DNA of 64,000 nucleotides from Scortum barcoo (GCA_023238725.1 CM041550.1:5837044-5901043), one strand, 5' to 3'; numbered from the stretch's first letter, positions 1 through 11,480 are shown. Numbers and translations: made by a program. The notes: generated by a model from the letters alone, not told the origin.

Positions 1-600
1 GTCAAAAGGTCTTGATTCAAAATGAGTGTGTTTAAACATGTGAGACATAAAACTGACAGATTTAAAATTGAGTTTGGTATTGAACAGAAAACACAATAAG
101 AGAGAGAGCCTAATTGGTTTGAGTATGATTTACCACAGCTGTAAGATGCTGGAAAAAAGCTTGAAAATCGACCTTGAAAATGCTTTAAAAGTGCTTGAAT
201 TTGACTTTGGACAAGGTGGAGGAGTCCTGACATTATTTTAACATGTCTTTATTTGTTTCATAACTTAACTTACTGGTGTCTGTTTGCAGTTGCTGCTGCC
301 GAGTTTCACATTTGTGTGTGCAAAATCAGATTCATGTTTAGTAACTGTTCAGTGCTAGAGCTATATTTTAGTTGTCACACCCACAAGAAACATCACAGAT
401 GTTCAGATTATCATTAAAAAATCAAATAATATACATTGCTGGTGAAAAATGGATAATTTTCTCTTTTTTTTAAAAAATTATTTTAGCCCGTTTCTTTATA
501 ATATATCTCAGTTTTATGAAGAATATTATCACACACTATAAATGCCAGTTTTTTCTTTTAAAACAAGTGTGCTGATCTTCTCCGGTCTGTCCTCATTCAG
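1..600. other. ska3 intron (partial) holding a dispersed repeat
   Basis: No coding sequence is seen. Bases ~60-400 belong to a dispersed repeat also found at ~9460-9970 and ~21780-22070. The intron ends with a normal acceptor (AG at 599-600) before the first visible ska3 exon. Confidence 0.6.
60..400 (+). repeat. Dispersed repeat family A, copy 1
   Basis: This copy carries the wording 'taccacagctgtaag', 'gcttgaaaat' and 'agtgcttgaatttgacttt'. These recur in the same order at 9460-9690 and 21780-22070. A second shared block (GTCACACCCACAAGAAAC at about 376-393) is also found at about 9935-9952. It is interspersed, probably a non-autonomous mobile element; I cannot assign a class. Confidence 0.65.
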
Positions 601-3600
601 GGTCAGATCCAGGAGCAGCTGGCTCAGCAGAAAACACAGGAGAGTAAGGTGAGCAGCTTCATTAAGGCCTGCAGAGTCATGCAGCAGAGTGTCACTCAGG
701 ACATCGAGACGCTGAAGGGACACTGGGAAAACTACGGTTACCAAACTTCCCGAGACCCCCAGGGACCAACTAGTAAGTAACAACTGTAGCTGTGTCGGTG
801 GGAGTCAAACAGAGTTGTGGCTGTAAAGATTTCTTTATGAAATGTGGCTTTTTTTTCTGCAGAGTCCAAAGATCAGGAGTCTGAAGAGGCTGAAGATGAA
901 GAATCAGATGAAACAAGAGGAGAAGACAAAAGCCAGGAGGAAGCTGGATCATCGCCTCCAAAAATGGGACCGCCACCTTTTGCAGATGCGCTGCGAACCC
1001 CACAGCTCTCTGACTTCGGCCTGTCTGAGATGCAGCTGAAGAGAGCGCTGGCTGGGGCCGAGTGGTGCTCTGAAGTGCCCCCGATGCCCGAGATGAGCCT
1101 CCCTCAGCCCTCGCTCGACACACCCGCACCGGCCGCCGATGCCCTTAACGCCCAAATGTGCTCTGCGGATGGATGATGACGACGAGCTGCAGACGCCTCA
1201 GATGCACGACTTTGGCATCTCGGAGCACACCATGTGTCTGAACAACGACTTCACCATGGATCTGCTCAAGAAGAACGTTGCAAAGCCCCAAAGGTGCAGC
1301 AAAATGTGCATCACAGAATCGTAAACTTTTTTGACTTCTGCTGGCAATGTTCAGGACTGGCAGCAGTACTGTTAGAGAGTCACGGCTTATCGCTGCTTTA
1401 TGAGTGTCCTCTTCTTTACAGACCATCAGAAGACGTACCTGGACCTCCAGTCAACTCTCTGATGGAGAGTTTACAGACAAAAGGTATGAAACTGTGAAAG
1501 AGCGTCCTCCTCTTCTTCACTGCCATCTTTAACTCCTTTTCCAATATTCAGTTTTGTCAAGGGCCTGGTTTCTGATCCAGCATCCTCAAATTTAACATTC
1601 TTCGTTTCTTCATTTCTCGTATACCTTTTCTAAACATCTAGGTATCGTTTGTAATTTGTCAGTACTAGGTACTAATTTTGAGCCAATACAGCCAATATCC
1701 CAGTTTCAGAACCAAAATGATATATTTTTCTAACACATTACATTATGAACATTATTAAATATTAACAAATAACAAATCTTTGTCAAATAGTATTTTTTCA
1801 TTACAATTAAAATACACTTGTCCCAAGGAAAAATTACTACTTTACTGTTACTACTACGTTCTTTCTGGCTGTTTCTCAGCTTGATTTTTTTCAGTTTGGT
1901 TTTTTTCTTTGCTTGCTTGTAATTATTCTGAACTAGGAATTAAACTTTTTTCTACAGTTGTTCTCAATCATAAGTCATTGTAATTAATTGTTAGTAATTC
2001 CTTGTAGGAAAACTATAACATGGAATTGTATTCCTAAAGATGATTTGATATATTAGTGAATATTTGATAAAGATGCTGAAAATATATAATGTTTTAATAG
2101 TATTTCTGAGGATGGAACTGGCACATTAACATGATTTTCAGAAAACCTATATTTAAAGGATTAAACTACATGAAACTACTTATTAATTTACAAAAACACC
2201 ACCATTCTCCTTGCTGTTTCTCTTCATATCACGCTGATGTCTCTGTCTTCAGTGAACACTTTGGAGTCCCCGGAGCCGCCGGTGTTTTGCACTCCAGGGT
2301 TTAAGATCAAAAAGACAAACGGTCACTGCTCCCCACCTGCTAAAGGCGAAGGTGACCCAGGATCCCCGAGGCGCCCTGAAAACCTGCCCACCACCCCGGA
2401 GGTCCCGGCCTTTCAAACTCCATACGTGAACCGACTGGTCAGCGTCAAAAAGGTATAAAGGAGTGTGGAACATTTGATTGATTGCTGACTCGTCTGTCTG
2501 TCTTTATTTCCTTCTTCAGACTCACTGAACATAAAAACTTTGTGTTTCTCAGAGTGTGCGGCAGGCTGAGCCCATCGTCATGCAAGCTGACAATGATGAC
2601 GATGACGGCCACACCTTCGAACTTCCATCGCCTCCTCGTAACGGCGTGACCGGCTCCAAACGCGCCTGGGAGTACAACGTGCCGGAGATCTCCATCATGG
2701 CTGCGGTGGAGAAGCAGATGCCAGAGATGCCGAACCTGGAGTCTGTTCTGGGAAACTCTTTACAAAGTGTAAGTCCAAGGAGATGGTTTGGGGTTTTTTT
2801 TACACACACAAATCCATGACCATTTGATTTGAACGTTTTTAAGATATTTCTTAGCTCAAAGTTGGAGAAATCAAACAAACTTGCTCTCTGTGGTTAAATG
2901 TACTTTACAGATATAATACTGGAGGCATTCTGAATTATTTATTTATTTTCACCGTATATTAAGAAAGTTTTTACCCCAATCAGTGAAAAGGTACTTGAAT
3001 TAACATCACACCCATGTAATGGTAAGTCTGTATATTAATAGACAAGTCCTCTGCAGACATCACAATTCACTTTATAGGGGAAAATATTGCTTTAAGATGG
3101 AAAAATATTTTCAGTTTCACAAAAAGCTTGTAAAATGTTAAAATATAACAATGCAATAAAATGCAACTCGGAATATGAAATTACAACAAAAATAGCCAAT
3201 CGATTAAGTCCACAATCAGTATTTTCAATATGCTGTATTTTACTGTTTCATTGTTCCATGCCTGCTTTTGCCTCCTGCACAGTGAAACGAGGAGTTTTTG
3301 TTAAAAGATGAACTTGAGCCTCTTTGTTTAATGTTTTCTTACCTTTTTTTCTAATCCGTCTCACATTTACTTCCAGAGAAGTGCAAAAATGCTGAAGAAG
3401 ACCACCGAGCATGAAAAGGCGCCCAAAGAGCCGATTTTTCAGAGTCTGGAGCCGGACGGACCCACCCCGGAGTTCAGCTTGGGGACTCCTCGCATCAGGA
3501 TGGACTACCAAGAGCCCAGCACCCCGGAGATGCCCGACCTGAGCTCTGTCACACAGGACATCTGTAAAGTAGGTTTAGTCACACGTTAATGACACATCTC

Positions 3601-6080
3601 ACACCTGAAGAGAAAAACTGCAGTTTGTCTGAGTTGATCCAGACATCGAATCCTGCTGACAGTTTCCAGAAGTTTTTAGTTTGAGATAAATTTCCCTCCT
3701 TTCTGAGCTACCTCTAGTCTCATCTCGTGGCCTCACGCTTAAAAAAACCCAACATAAACAGGCTTTAATCTTTTTCTTTCACTTCTGATTTGATTTCGTA
3801 GCTTGTGTCCCAGGCTCAGATGAAGAAGACTGCTGTGGCAGTTGTGCACCCAAATGTCGGGCCAGAAAAAGAGAGAAACAGGTAAAGTAACTCTTAAAAC
3901 TACTGTGAAGATTTTTAAATTAAATCTCTGTTCTCAAGTTTCAGACCAGATGAGATCAACCTTTATTTCCTTCCATCTTGTTCCTTCATTTATGCTGTCC
4001 CCATCTTATTCATGCCTGTAGGTTTTTATTATTTTTTAAAAGATGAAGATATTAACACGTCCTCTGTCATCCAGTCCTCTTCACAGAGCTGAGAGTTTGT
4101 CTTTGGTGTCAGACAGCGAGTTTCAGAGTTTGCCGAGCTACCTGAGGCAGATGACCCTGTCCAGCCTCAACCAGGTGGTCCACAACATCAACAAATTCAC
4201 AGCAGAGTGTCGAGGTCAGTGCTTCACTTATCAAAGTTAGACATTAGAGAGATAAAGCTTAAATGACTTGTTTAAGCAGTTGAAAGTTTAAGGATTGATA
4301 ATACATTGCTGAGCTATTTGATACATGAGAAAGAAAAGTTGGAGTGAGAAGCTCAAGTTCAGAATCCACTAATCTTCTTACAGAGGCAGAAATAAGATAT
4401 GTTATGTCCGTCAACAGTAATGAAAACACCTCTGAACACATTAACTGTCATTACAGGGTCATTATTATGGGGGCAGAACAGTCAGAAGTAACATGTTTGA
4501 ATAAAAATTATTCAGGTTTATTGTTTCTGTTGCTGTTTTAGTCGGTTTTCCTAAAACTACAACACTCAGTCTCAGTTATCCTCTCATATGCTTCCAATTT
4601 TTCATGACTTTGTTCTACTTTTTACATTTAAGATGAAGAAGCTTAAAACACAATAAGCTTCTGTTGTGTCTTTTTCTTTAATTAAACATTAATTAATAGT
4701 TAATTATATAATTCATACTTTGATTTGCAAAGAAGCTCTGATTCAAACTTAAAACTGATCTTTGTAGCCTTTTTATTCATCATCAGTTTATTCTGTTTAA
4801 GTTACTCTTTTATTGATTTTTGGTCTCATTGCCCAGCTTTGTTTTAACTTCCATGTTAAAATCCGCTCAGTTTAAAACACACCACAGTTCAGTAGTTCAG
4901 TCTCTGTCAGCCTGCTTCATGAACAGCGTGTTCGTAAACCAGGGCGACAGCGGACAGATGGACTTGGACTCCAATTTGCCAGCTGAAGTGGAAATCTTCC
5001 ACTCAACAGGTTTACTTCACTGAATATGAGCTCTCGCTTTCGGCAAAATATTAATATATTTTTTTGTTTGATCTTTGATATCAGTCAGTTAGCAGCAAAG
5101 GATAGCAATTTAATTAAATGAGTGAAACCAACAAGGTGTTTTCCTTCTGAACCATGAAGGATGATGTGGTTTATCCCATTTGGGCTTAAATATTCAGTAT
5201 TTAATGCAGATGGCTCTCCGTGCCCGTCATGTCGCTCCTCGACAGCCCGAGTCGAGCTGTAATCCCTCCAAACAAATAACCGTGAGAGCAGAAGACGCAG
5301 CATCTCATGCAGCTCATGACTTCAAAAGGATCCGATGGCGGCGCATGACTATTTTATCTTCGGAGTTCATTTACACCACAGGGCTGTATTACGTGGAATC
5401 TGTGATATCTGACTGATATCAGATAACTATCTCAGGATATCCAGAGTGTTTCTTTAGTGTCAGTGAACTGATATATAACGGCTCGCTTAATCTGCACTAA
5501 ACTGACTGTAATAAAACTAATTTATTATTATATTATATTATATTATATTATACTATTGACTATACTATATATATACTTATTACTATAATCAATGGATAAT
5601 CTACAGTTAATGGTCCAACAGGAGCATTTATAGAGTGGATAAATGTGAACGCATCAATTATATCATTCTAATTATATCATATATAATTATAATTATATCA
5701 TTAATATGTTTGCATCTCTTATCACATAAAGTCCAGCCAAGACAGCACAGAGACTCAAGAGAAGCTGAAATGTGTTTGTTTTATTCTCCCAATAAACTCA
5801 CTAAATGCACAACAAGTACTTTTTAAAAAGTACTAAAAACGTGGGATTATCTCGAGCTCTTTCTGGATTTAGCGGCCGTCTGACGTGTTTAATCTGTTGC
5901 TGTCCTGTGCTGCCCCCTGCAGGAGAAAAGGCGGAGCTTCAGATGGAGGAGCTGAGGAGGATCACCAACGTCGGCACCAAGACGCCCGTTTACCTGCTCT
6001 GTCTGACGGAGCTCAACAGGCTGAAGCACGTGGGGGGGGCCAGGAACACTTCAGTGTACAAACTGAACACACAAAACTAA
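601..6080 (+). CDS. ska3: Spindle and kinetochore-associated complex subunit 3, 3' part (5' exons outside window)
   Basis: Ska3 is a subunit of the Ska complex (Ska1/2/3), which couples kinetochores to depolymerising microtubules; its phosphorylated C-terminal half binds Ndc80 (family knowledge). Nine exons join cleanly: 601-772, 863-1293, 1422-1483, 2253-2452, 2553-2768, 3377-3568, 3802-3881, 4075-4214 and 5923-6080. All introns have GT donors and AG acceptors. The product shows the family's repeated TP motifs (TPQLSDFG, TPKCALRMD, TPQMHDFGISE, CTPGFKI, TPEMPDL) and ends with a conserved block containing ITNVGTK, PVYLLCLTELNRLKHVGGARNTS. The start codon and N-terminal coiled-coil exons lie left of base 1. 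About 549 residues are encoded here. Oddity: in exon 863-1293 the frame changes by one extra base at about 1126-1137 (see findings), so the sequence as given would stop at 1176. No other family fits. Confidence 0.9.
1097..1139 (+). other. ska3: Apparent +1 frameshift inside ska3 exon
   Basis: Upstream of about 1126 the conserved protein (TPQLSDFGLSEMQLKR, MPEMSLPQP) is in one frame. From about 1133 the conserved continuation (PPMPLTPKCALRMDD, then TPQMHDFGISEHT) is in the next frame. The first frame hits TGA at 1174-1176 and the second has TGA at 1094-1096, so the switch must fall between them. No GT-AG intron of plausible length fits. It is either a single inserted base in this sequence or a true disruption. 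Confidence 0.8.
1484..2252. other. ska3 intron, AT-rich, nothing recognised
   Basis: This 769-base intron lies between a GTATGA donor and a CAG acceptor. It is strongly AT-rich with no repeat family or conserved-looking block I could identify. Confidence 0.6.
2769..3376. other. ska3 intron, AT-rich
   Basis: This intron has a consensus GTAAGT donor and a TTACTTCCAG acceptor. No coding signal is seen. Confidence 0.6.
4215..5922. other. Last ska3 intron
   Basis: The 1.7-kb intron separates ...NINKFTAECR from GEKAELQMEELRR, which are contiguous in Ska3 proteins, so no exon is missing. It contains a (TTATA)n / AT-rich simple tract at about 5518-5580. Confidence 0.7.
5518..5580. repeat. AT-rich pentanucleotide-like simple repeat
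   Basis: Runs of TTATA/ATATT units lie within the last ska3 intron. Confidence 0.8.
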
Positions 6081-6279
6081 AAGCTGCTCGGACTCACAGC
6101 ACTTTGTTTGACTGAGACTCACAAAAACTTGCTCAAACATCCGACTACACTTCAGTTTAACTTTAACTTGGTGGCTTTTCTTTGTCTTTGTGTCCAGATT
6201 GTAAATAGTTCTGCTGCATGACTAGTCAGCAAGTTGCACTTCTGTGGATTTATTCTTATATTAAACTGTATATAATAAA
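6081..6279 (+). other. ska3: ska3 3'UTR with poly(A) signal
   Basis: AT-rich sequence follows the TAA of ska3. The first AATAAA after the stop is at 6274-6279, which gives a ~200-base 3'UTR. The 3' end itself is inferred. Confidence 0.5.
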
Positions 6280-6629
6280 ATCTTAACACATCCCCACGCA
6301 GAATATGGAAAACAAGCTCTCTAAAGACTGTTAATATTGTGGCATTTAAATAGAAAATATATATATTTAATCCATTTATCACAGCTCAACATTGGATTTA
6401 GCCTGAATCCAGACCTCTAGATCTCTGCGCACATCAGTGAAATAAAATAGGATTTCTCTTGATCGATGAGTCGACTGCTATTTGTCTTGACTTTTAAGCC
6501 GATAATTCTTTTAAAAGGATTTAGAGAAATGGAAATGTGAACATGTACAGTCTTAAAAAAACTGGGCCAACTCCACCTGTAGAGGAAGATCATGTGGTGA
6601 GGATGTTTTATCAACTTCTGTTTCCATAC

Positions 6630-7410
6630 AGTTTTGAGGTACTTGTACTTTACTTGAGTATTTCCCATTTCTGCTACTTCATACTTAACTACATTTCAGA
6701 GTATTGTGCTTTTTTACTCCACTACATTTATCTGATAACTTGAGCTACTTTGCAGACTCAGATTAATAATACAAAATATACCCAACAAAAATACTGATGT
6801 AATATTATAGATTATAGAATAGATAGAAGATCAAACTTTATTGATCTCTGGGGGACAAGTTCAAAGGCTGCCCATCAGATAAAGTAGTGAAATGAAATTA
6901 GCTCCATCTTTACCAGCTGCAAAATCAAAGTTAAAACACATTAATGTATCAATGATTATCATCTGGTAATATAACACACATCACTGTGAAACTCTGCACG
7001 AGGAGTATTTTACTTTTACTTTTGATACTTGAAGCAAATTTTGATGCCAAATCTTTTGCACCTAACCAAACATGTCAAAACAAACTAAAAATGTCTTTTA
7101 TAGCTAGATTTTCTTATACACGTTAAAAAATCTGTTTGAACGTGTATTTTTATTAAAACATTGTGTATTATCCTCATGACACCATAATCTGAGAGAGATG
7201 AATTCCACCATCACAATTGAATTGTTAGTAATTGTGTTAGTGAAGTATAAACTATTTTTGGGGGATTTGTGACAACTTTTGGATGATTAAACATCTCCAG
7301 GAACATTATTGCTGTCTCTGAAAAATGAACATTAAAAGTTTGAGTGCAAGACTCTTACTTACAGCAGAGTATTTATTTACAAGACGTGAGTACTTCTTCC
7401 ACTTCTGCTT
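6630..7410 (+). mobile_element. 'ACTCAAGTACT' teleost repeat, copy 1 (interrupted)
   Basis: The copy begins with 'gaggtacttgtactttacttgagta'-type sequence and 'tactccactacattta'. It continues with an 'attagctcca..tttaccagctgc' core (about 6898-6922) and 'agtattttacttttacttttgatactt' (about 7004-7030). It ends with 'gagtacttcttccacttctgc' (about 7387-7407). The order matches a non-autonomous element family that is very common in teleost genomes. Copies also lie at 15025-15215, 25152-25370 and, inverted, at 43490-43892. Internal insertions make this copy longer. Confidence 0.65.
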
Positions 7411-7690
7411 ACTTTAAAAATGAACATAAATCCAGATGTGCACTTTAGTTCAGCTGCAGCACAGAAACATTTTCCAGCTTTGTTATCAATCATGCAGCCT
7501 TTTAATAGTGTTTAAAGATCAGATAATATACGATGAACTATCTTAATCCCACATCAGGGAAATGTACTTGTCATAGCAGCTCAATGGTGAAAGAAATATG
7601 AAAATAAGTATAAAAAATAGGTATACGAATATAGAAAACATAACTACATTATAAACAAACACCTTATATACATCCTCCATATTTACAGAT
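7411..7690. repeat. Decayed LINE-like 3' tail, tentative
   Basis: The stretch with 'cttaatcccacatcagggaaatg', then 'cagctcaatgg' and short ATA-rich runs (about 7540-7690) resembles the 3' ends of fish non-LTR retroposons. Assignment is by resemblance only. Confidence 0.3.
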
Positions 7691-7890
7691 ATTCAGATAT
7701 ACTCATCTTTATGTGATTATTCTTAAGATTTAATTTTAATTTTCGCATTAGTGTATTCACAGTTAAATTTTAATGCACTTTTAATAGTAGTGGAAACGTC
7801 CCACTGTGATTAAAAGTGCTTTTTTATATTTTTATGTGACTGTGACTGTAAATTCAGTGCACACTGTGTCATAGTATTGACATATCTACC
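7690..7890 (+). repeat. Decayed ~145-bp tandem repeat, left flank of THAP exon
   Basis: Two diverged units contain the landmarks 'tgtgattattctta', 'cagtgcacactgtgtcatag' and '(g)tggaaac..ccactgtgattaaaagtgct'. The same landmarks recur in the array right of the THAP exon (8420-9075). Confidence 0.6.
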
Positions 7891-7984
7891 AACTAAACTA
7901 TCAGGTGATATTATCCAGGTCACATAAACGCACTTTAATACTGTTTAAAAATGTTTTAAGGTCTATTTGTGCACACTTTCTCTC

Positions 7985-8205
7985 CTCTCACCATCAATGA
8001 TGCTGCAGCAGCGCCCGAGTGAGGGATTGCATTTCAGTGACGTCACTCTCAGATGACCCAATCAGACGCGAGGATGCAAACGACCATCGATGACGAGCCT
8101 TTCCACACACACACACACACACACACACACCCTCCCACTGCTCGTCCACCATTTTGGGAGTCAAAGCAGCAGCAGCAGGGCTCCGCGCTCCTCCGGGGCC
8201 TCACC
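7985..8205 (+). promoter_or_regulatory. THAP-gene promoter and 5'UTR: CRE and CCAAT box
   Basis: A perfect CRE (TGACGTCA) lies at 8038-8045 and a CCAAT box at 8058-8062, in a locally GC/CpG-richer stretch just before the ATG at 8206. A CA microsatellite follows at 8105-8130, probably in the 5'UTR. The promoter role is inferred from motif position. Confidence 0.6.
8105..8130. repeat. (CA)n microsatellite
   Basis: Thirteen or so CA units lie between the CRE/CCAAT elements and the THAP start codon. Confidence 0.9.
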
Positions 8206-11200
8206 ATGGTGCACACCTGCGTGGTGGCCGGCTGCAGGAACAGGAGGACCCCCGGAACCAGCCTCTCCTTCTACCGCTTCCCCCGGGACCCCGACAGGAA
8301 GCAGCGCTGGATCGCAGCCGTGAACCGGGAGGGCTGGGTGCCCAACGACGGCAGCAGGCTGTGCAGCACCCACTTCATCTCAGGTATGTGGAGGAGCACA
8401 CACTCCACCGTGCACTGAGTTATTATCACATATTTAGTCTTATTTCTAAAGCTTTAGTGTGCACTGTGTCACAGTGTCAGTGTATTTGCAAAAAAGTACC
8501 ACAGTGTCTGTTTACTGATGCAGTAATGATGCTGGAGACACACAGTGGGAATAAACTGTAAAGTGCACTTAGTTATTATCACATATTTAGTCTTATTTCT
8601 AAAGCTTTAGTGTGCAGTGTGTCACAAAAAAAGTACCACACTGTTTGTTTTCATCCACATTAGTAATGCTGGAGACACACAGTGGGAATAAACTGTAAAG
8701 TGCACTCAGTTATTATTATATGGTTAGTATTATTTCTAAATGTTTAAATGTAGTGTACACTGTGCCATAGTTTTGGTATATTTATGTCTAAGTACTTAAA
8801 TGTTTGTTTTCATCCACAATAAAGGTGCTGGAAACAAACAGTGGAAATACCCTGCAATGTGATTCAAAGTGTTTTTATTTATGGGATTATATTCATTTCT
8901 AAAGATTTCAGATTAAATACACTGTTTACTGTGTTCATAGTTTTCATGTATACATACATTACATCACAAAGCGAGGTATAATCATTCTGTTCTTATGTGG
9001 TTATTCTTATTTATTAATGTTTAAATGTAGTGTGCTCTTTGTCTTAGTACTGGTGAATTTACAACAACATTGGTGTTTTTCGTAAGATAAATATAGTGAA
9101 TAAAGTATCGTGTAGTATAAAATGGAATTACTGAAGGAAAGTACACGCACCTCAAAGTTTTTCCACCAGTGCCAAATAATAACAGTTAACTCCTTAAGTT
9201 ATTGAAACCGAATTAACTATCAGACAACTATCAGATAATAAATCAGTTTCAGTTAAATTTAATAAAAGAAATATTTGCCGTTGTGAAGCTTTAAATATTA
9301 GGAATGATTGATCGTCAAACTTAAACTCAATTTATTGCAAACGTGCCTGAAATAAACTCACATCTTGTGACTTGTGCCTGTTCTGTCTCTAGTTTATTTG
9401 GACAAAAGACCATGAAGTCAGTAGTTCAAAGAAAACATAAGTAAGAATCAGAAAGCTGTACGTTACTGAGTTTGTTCGGGTGCTGGAATTGTAATGTGAT
9501 GTTTTCAAGATTTGAAACGTTCTTGGATTTTAAATAAAGTTCTTGAAAATTCTGATTAAATCAATCAATGACTGAAAAGGTCACTTTGATTTGAGTCTAA
9601 TGTACCACAGTCGTACGATTCTGGAAAAGCTTGAAAATGCCCCTTGAAAATCCCTGAAAGGTACTTGAATTTGAAAGAAAAAAAAACTGCATGCATGAAG
9701 ACGATTCACTATCTGGAGTTATTATATACATTATATATGTTATTATATATATTATATTTTCCCAAGTTCTGCTTTATTCCATAACAAGCCAGTGTTTCCT
9801 GACAAAATAATTAAGAATAATATGAGTCAGATGAGGTTCCTGTCACGTTTTGATCTTTTTGTGATGAGCTCAGTGTCACAGTACCGCCCAGTTTGATTGA
9901 TATACTGTTTGTGAGCAAAATCATTTCTTACTTGTCACACCCGCAAGAAACCTTACGAGACAGATCCTAAACGTAACTCTAAAAATCTGTTGTGCTTTCA
10001 GCTTTTGTAAAACTGCTCACTTTGCTCTTTCTGGGTGGGACAATGTACCAGCTCAGATGGGGGGGAAACATGGCTGCCTAAAGTCGACCGTTATTGAGGG
10101 AAGTTTTCACCGCCTTCCTTTACTACATTTCTTCTTCTTCTTCCACATGCAGGTAAACAGGTGAAGAATCCACGTTCTCCAGACTATGTTCCGTCTGTGT
10201 TCACGTCAGCTCCCTTGTCTCCGGAGTTGAAGGAGCCGGGTGCCGTGGAGATCCTGGACAAGCAGGAAGCGCGAGTGGAGGCGGCCAACGCCTTGTTGTT
10301 CCTGCAGGGCCAGGGCCGGCCTGCGGCGGGGGGGCCAGGCCAGGAGGAGCATCCCGAGGAGAAGGAGCAGGAGGCCGTCGTGGAGGAAAGCGGGTCCTCT
10401 TCCCTCAGCACGGATGAAGACGACGAGGAGGACGACGATGAATCTGTGAGTGACAGCAAGAAGGGAAAGTTCGCTCAGACATCGGAAGCATCTCTAAACT
10501 TTGACGACATCCTGAAAGCCCTGAAGAAGGAGAACCAGACGCTCAGGGAGTCTGTGGAGAAGATGTCGCTCTCTGAGAACTCCCTGAGGAACGATGCAGA
10601 GAAAGTGAAGTTTTACACTGGTTTACCAAACTACTTTGTCCTGGAGACGGTCATGTGGCTGCTGGCGCCTCACATGGACGCGATGAAGAACGTGAAGCTC
10701 TCCAAGTTCCAGCAGCTGCTGCTGACTCTGATGCGGCTCCGCCTGGACCTCCGCAACCAAGACCTGGCCTACCGCTTCGGCGTGAAAGTGGGCACAGTAA
10801 CCAGAACAGTGCACCAGATGGTCAACATCATGTCCTCCACGCTGGTGCCGACCGCTGTCTTCTGGCCCTCTCGAGCCGAGCTCCGGAAAAACCTGCCGGC
10901 GGCTCTGCGCAGCTCCCACCCCGACTGCGCTGTCATCATTGACTGTTTCACGGTGCCTTTTGAGGAGCCGGTTTCCCGGGGCAACCAGCAGCAGCAGCAG
11001 CAGAGGATGATGCCGAGCTCTCACGGGGCGGGGGCGAGTTATAATGTGTTAAAGTATCTGATTGGTGTGGCTCCGCAAGGCGTCGTCACCTTCGTCTCCA
11101 GGGGCGTGCTGGGAAATGTCAGCGACAAAAGCCTGGCCGAGGGCTGCGGATTTCTGTGCAAGCTCCTTCCAGGCGATGTCGTGTTGGCGAGCCGGGACCT

Positions 11201-11480
11201 CGACATCGCCGAGTCCGTGGCCGCCCGTGGAGCTCTGTTCAAAATAGCCGGCGGCGGCTCAGAGGGCTCGCTGGCAGCCGATGAGACAGTGAGCGTGCAG
11301 AGGCACGTGGAGAGGGTGATCTCCATGGTGAAGCAGAGGTACGCTATGCTCACCGGCCCCGTCGAGAGCCCCTTCACCACGGCCTCTGAGCGCACGTCGA
11401 ACCTCTCAACCTTTGATAAGATTGTGCAAGTTGCTTGTGCCTTAAACAACCTGTGCATCTCTGCCGCTCCGTTAGAGTGA
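8206..11480 (+). CDS. THAP zinc finger / DDE_Tnp_4 transposase-derived protein
   Basis: Two exons (8206-8383 and 10153-11480, GT-AG, phase 1) give about 501 residues. Exon 1 is a THAP DNA-binding finger: C5, C10, C53, H56, with P26, W35 and F57, and a YVPSVF box (71-76) in place of AVPTIF. Exon 2 has an acidic stretch (about 118-160), a coiled coil (ILKALKKENQTLRESVEKM) and a helix-turn-helix typical of HTH_Tnp_4 (LSKFQQLLLTLMRLRLDL, LAYRFGVKVGTVTR). A DDE_Tnp_4-like fold follows: VIIDCF with D323, then YLIGVAPQGVVTFVSRG, SDK, GDVVLASRDLD, and RHVERVI with E446. In active ISL2EU/PIF-type transposases the middle aspartate sits in an ADRGF motif; here that position is S406. A Q6 run lies near 336-341. 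The reading frame is intact. The start at 8206 is chosen because MVHTC opens the THAP fold and its context is CACCATGG; an in-frame ATG at 8053 would add an implausible CA-repeat peptide. No named orthologue is recognised; host function is unknown. Confidence 0.8.
8420..9075 (+). repeat. ~145-bp tandem array, right flank of THAP exon
   Basis: At least five diverging units start near 8430, 8580, 8715, 8875 and 8995. Shared landmarks are 'ttattatcacatatttagtc', 'ttatttctaaagctttagtgtgca', 'ctgtgtcaca', 'gtaccaca', 'tttgttttcatccaca' and 'ctggagacacacagtgggaa'. Units 1 and 2 are nearly identical; the rest decay with distance. Confidence 0.85.
9460..9970 (+). repeat. Dispersed repeat family A, copy 2
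   Basis: This copy shares 'gtgctggaa', 'taccacag', 'ctggaaaagcttgaaaatgc', 'acttgaatttgaaag' and, after an AT-rich insertion, GTCACACCCGCAAGAAAC with copy 1 (60-400). Confidence 0.65.

Larger units (their letters stand above)
8384..10152. other. Intron of THAP-transposase gene
   Basis: Donor GTATGT at 8384 and acceptor ATGCAG at 10147-10152. The intron holds the ~145-bp tandem array (8420-9075) and dispersed repeat family A (9460-9970). No additional exon is apparent. Confidence 0.7.

Noticed and set aside
4820..5416. Open frames in the last ska3 intron as an extra exon
   Set aside because: Ska3 proteins run directly from the 4075-4214 exon to the 5923-6080 exon, and the phases match without an insertion.
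8053..8205. Longer N-terminus for the THAP protein from an in-frame ATG at 8053
   Set aside because: It would translate through the CA microsatellite (Thr/His run) and overlap the CCAAT box; the THAP fold begins at the ATG at 8206, which has a CACCATGG context.
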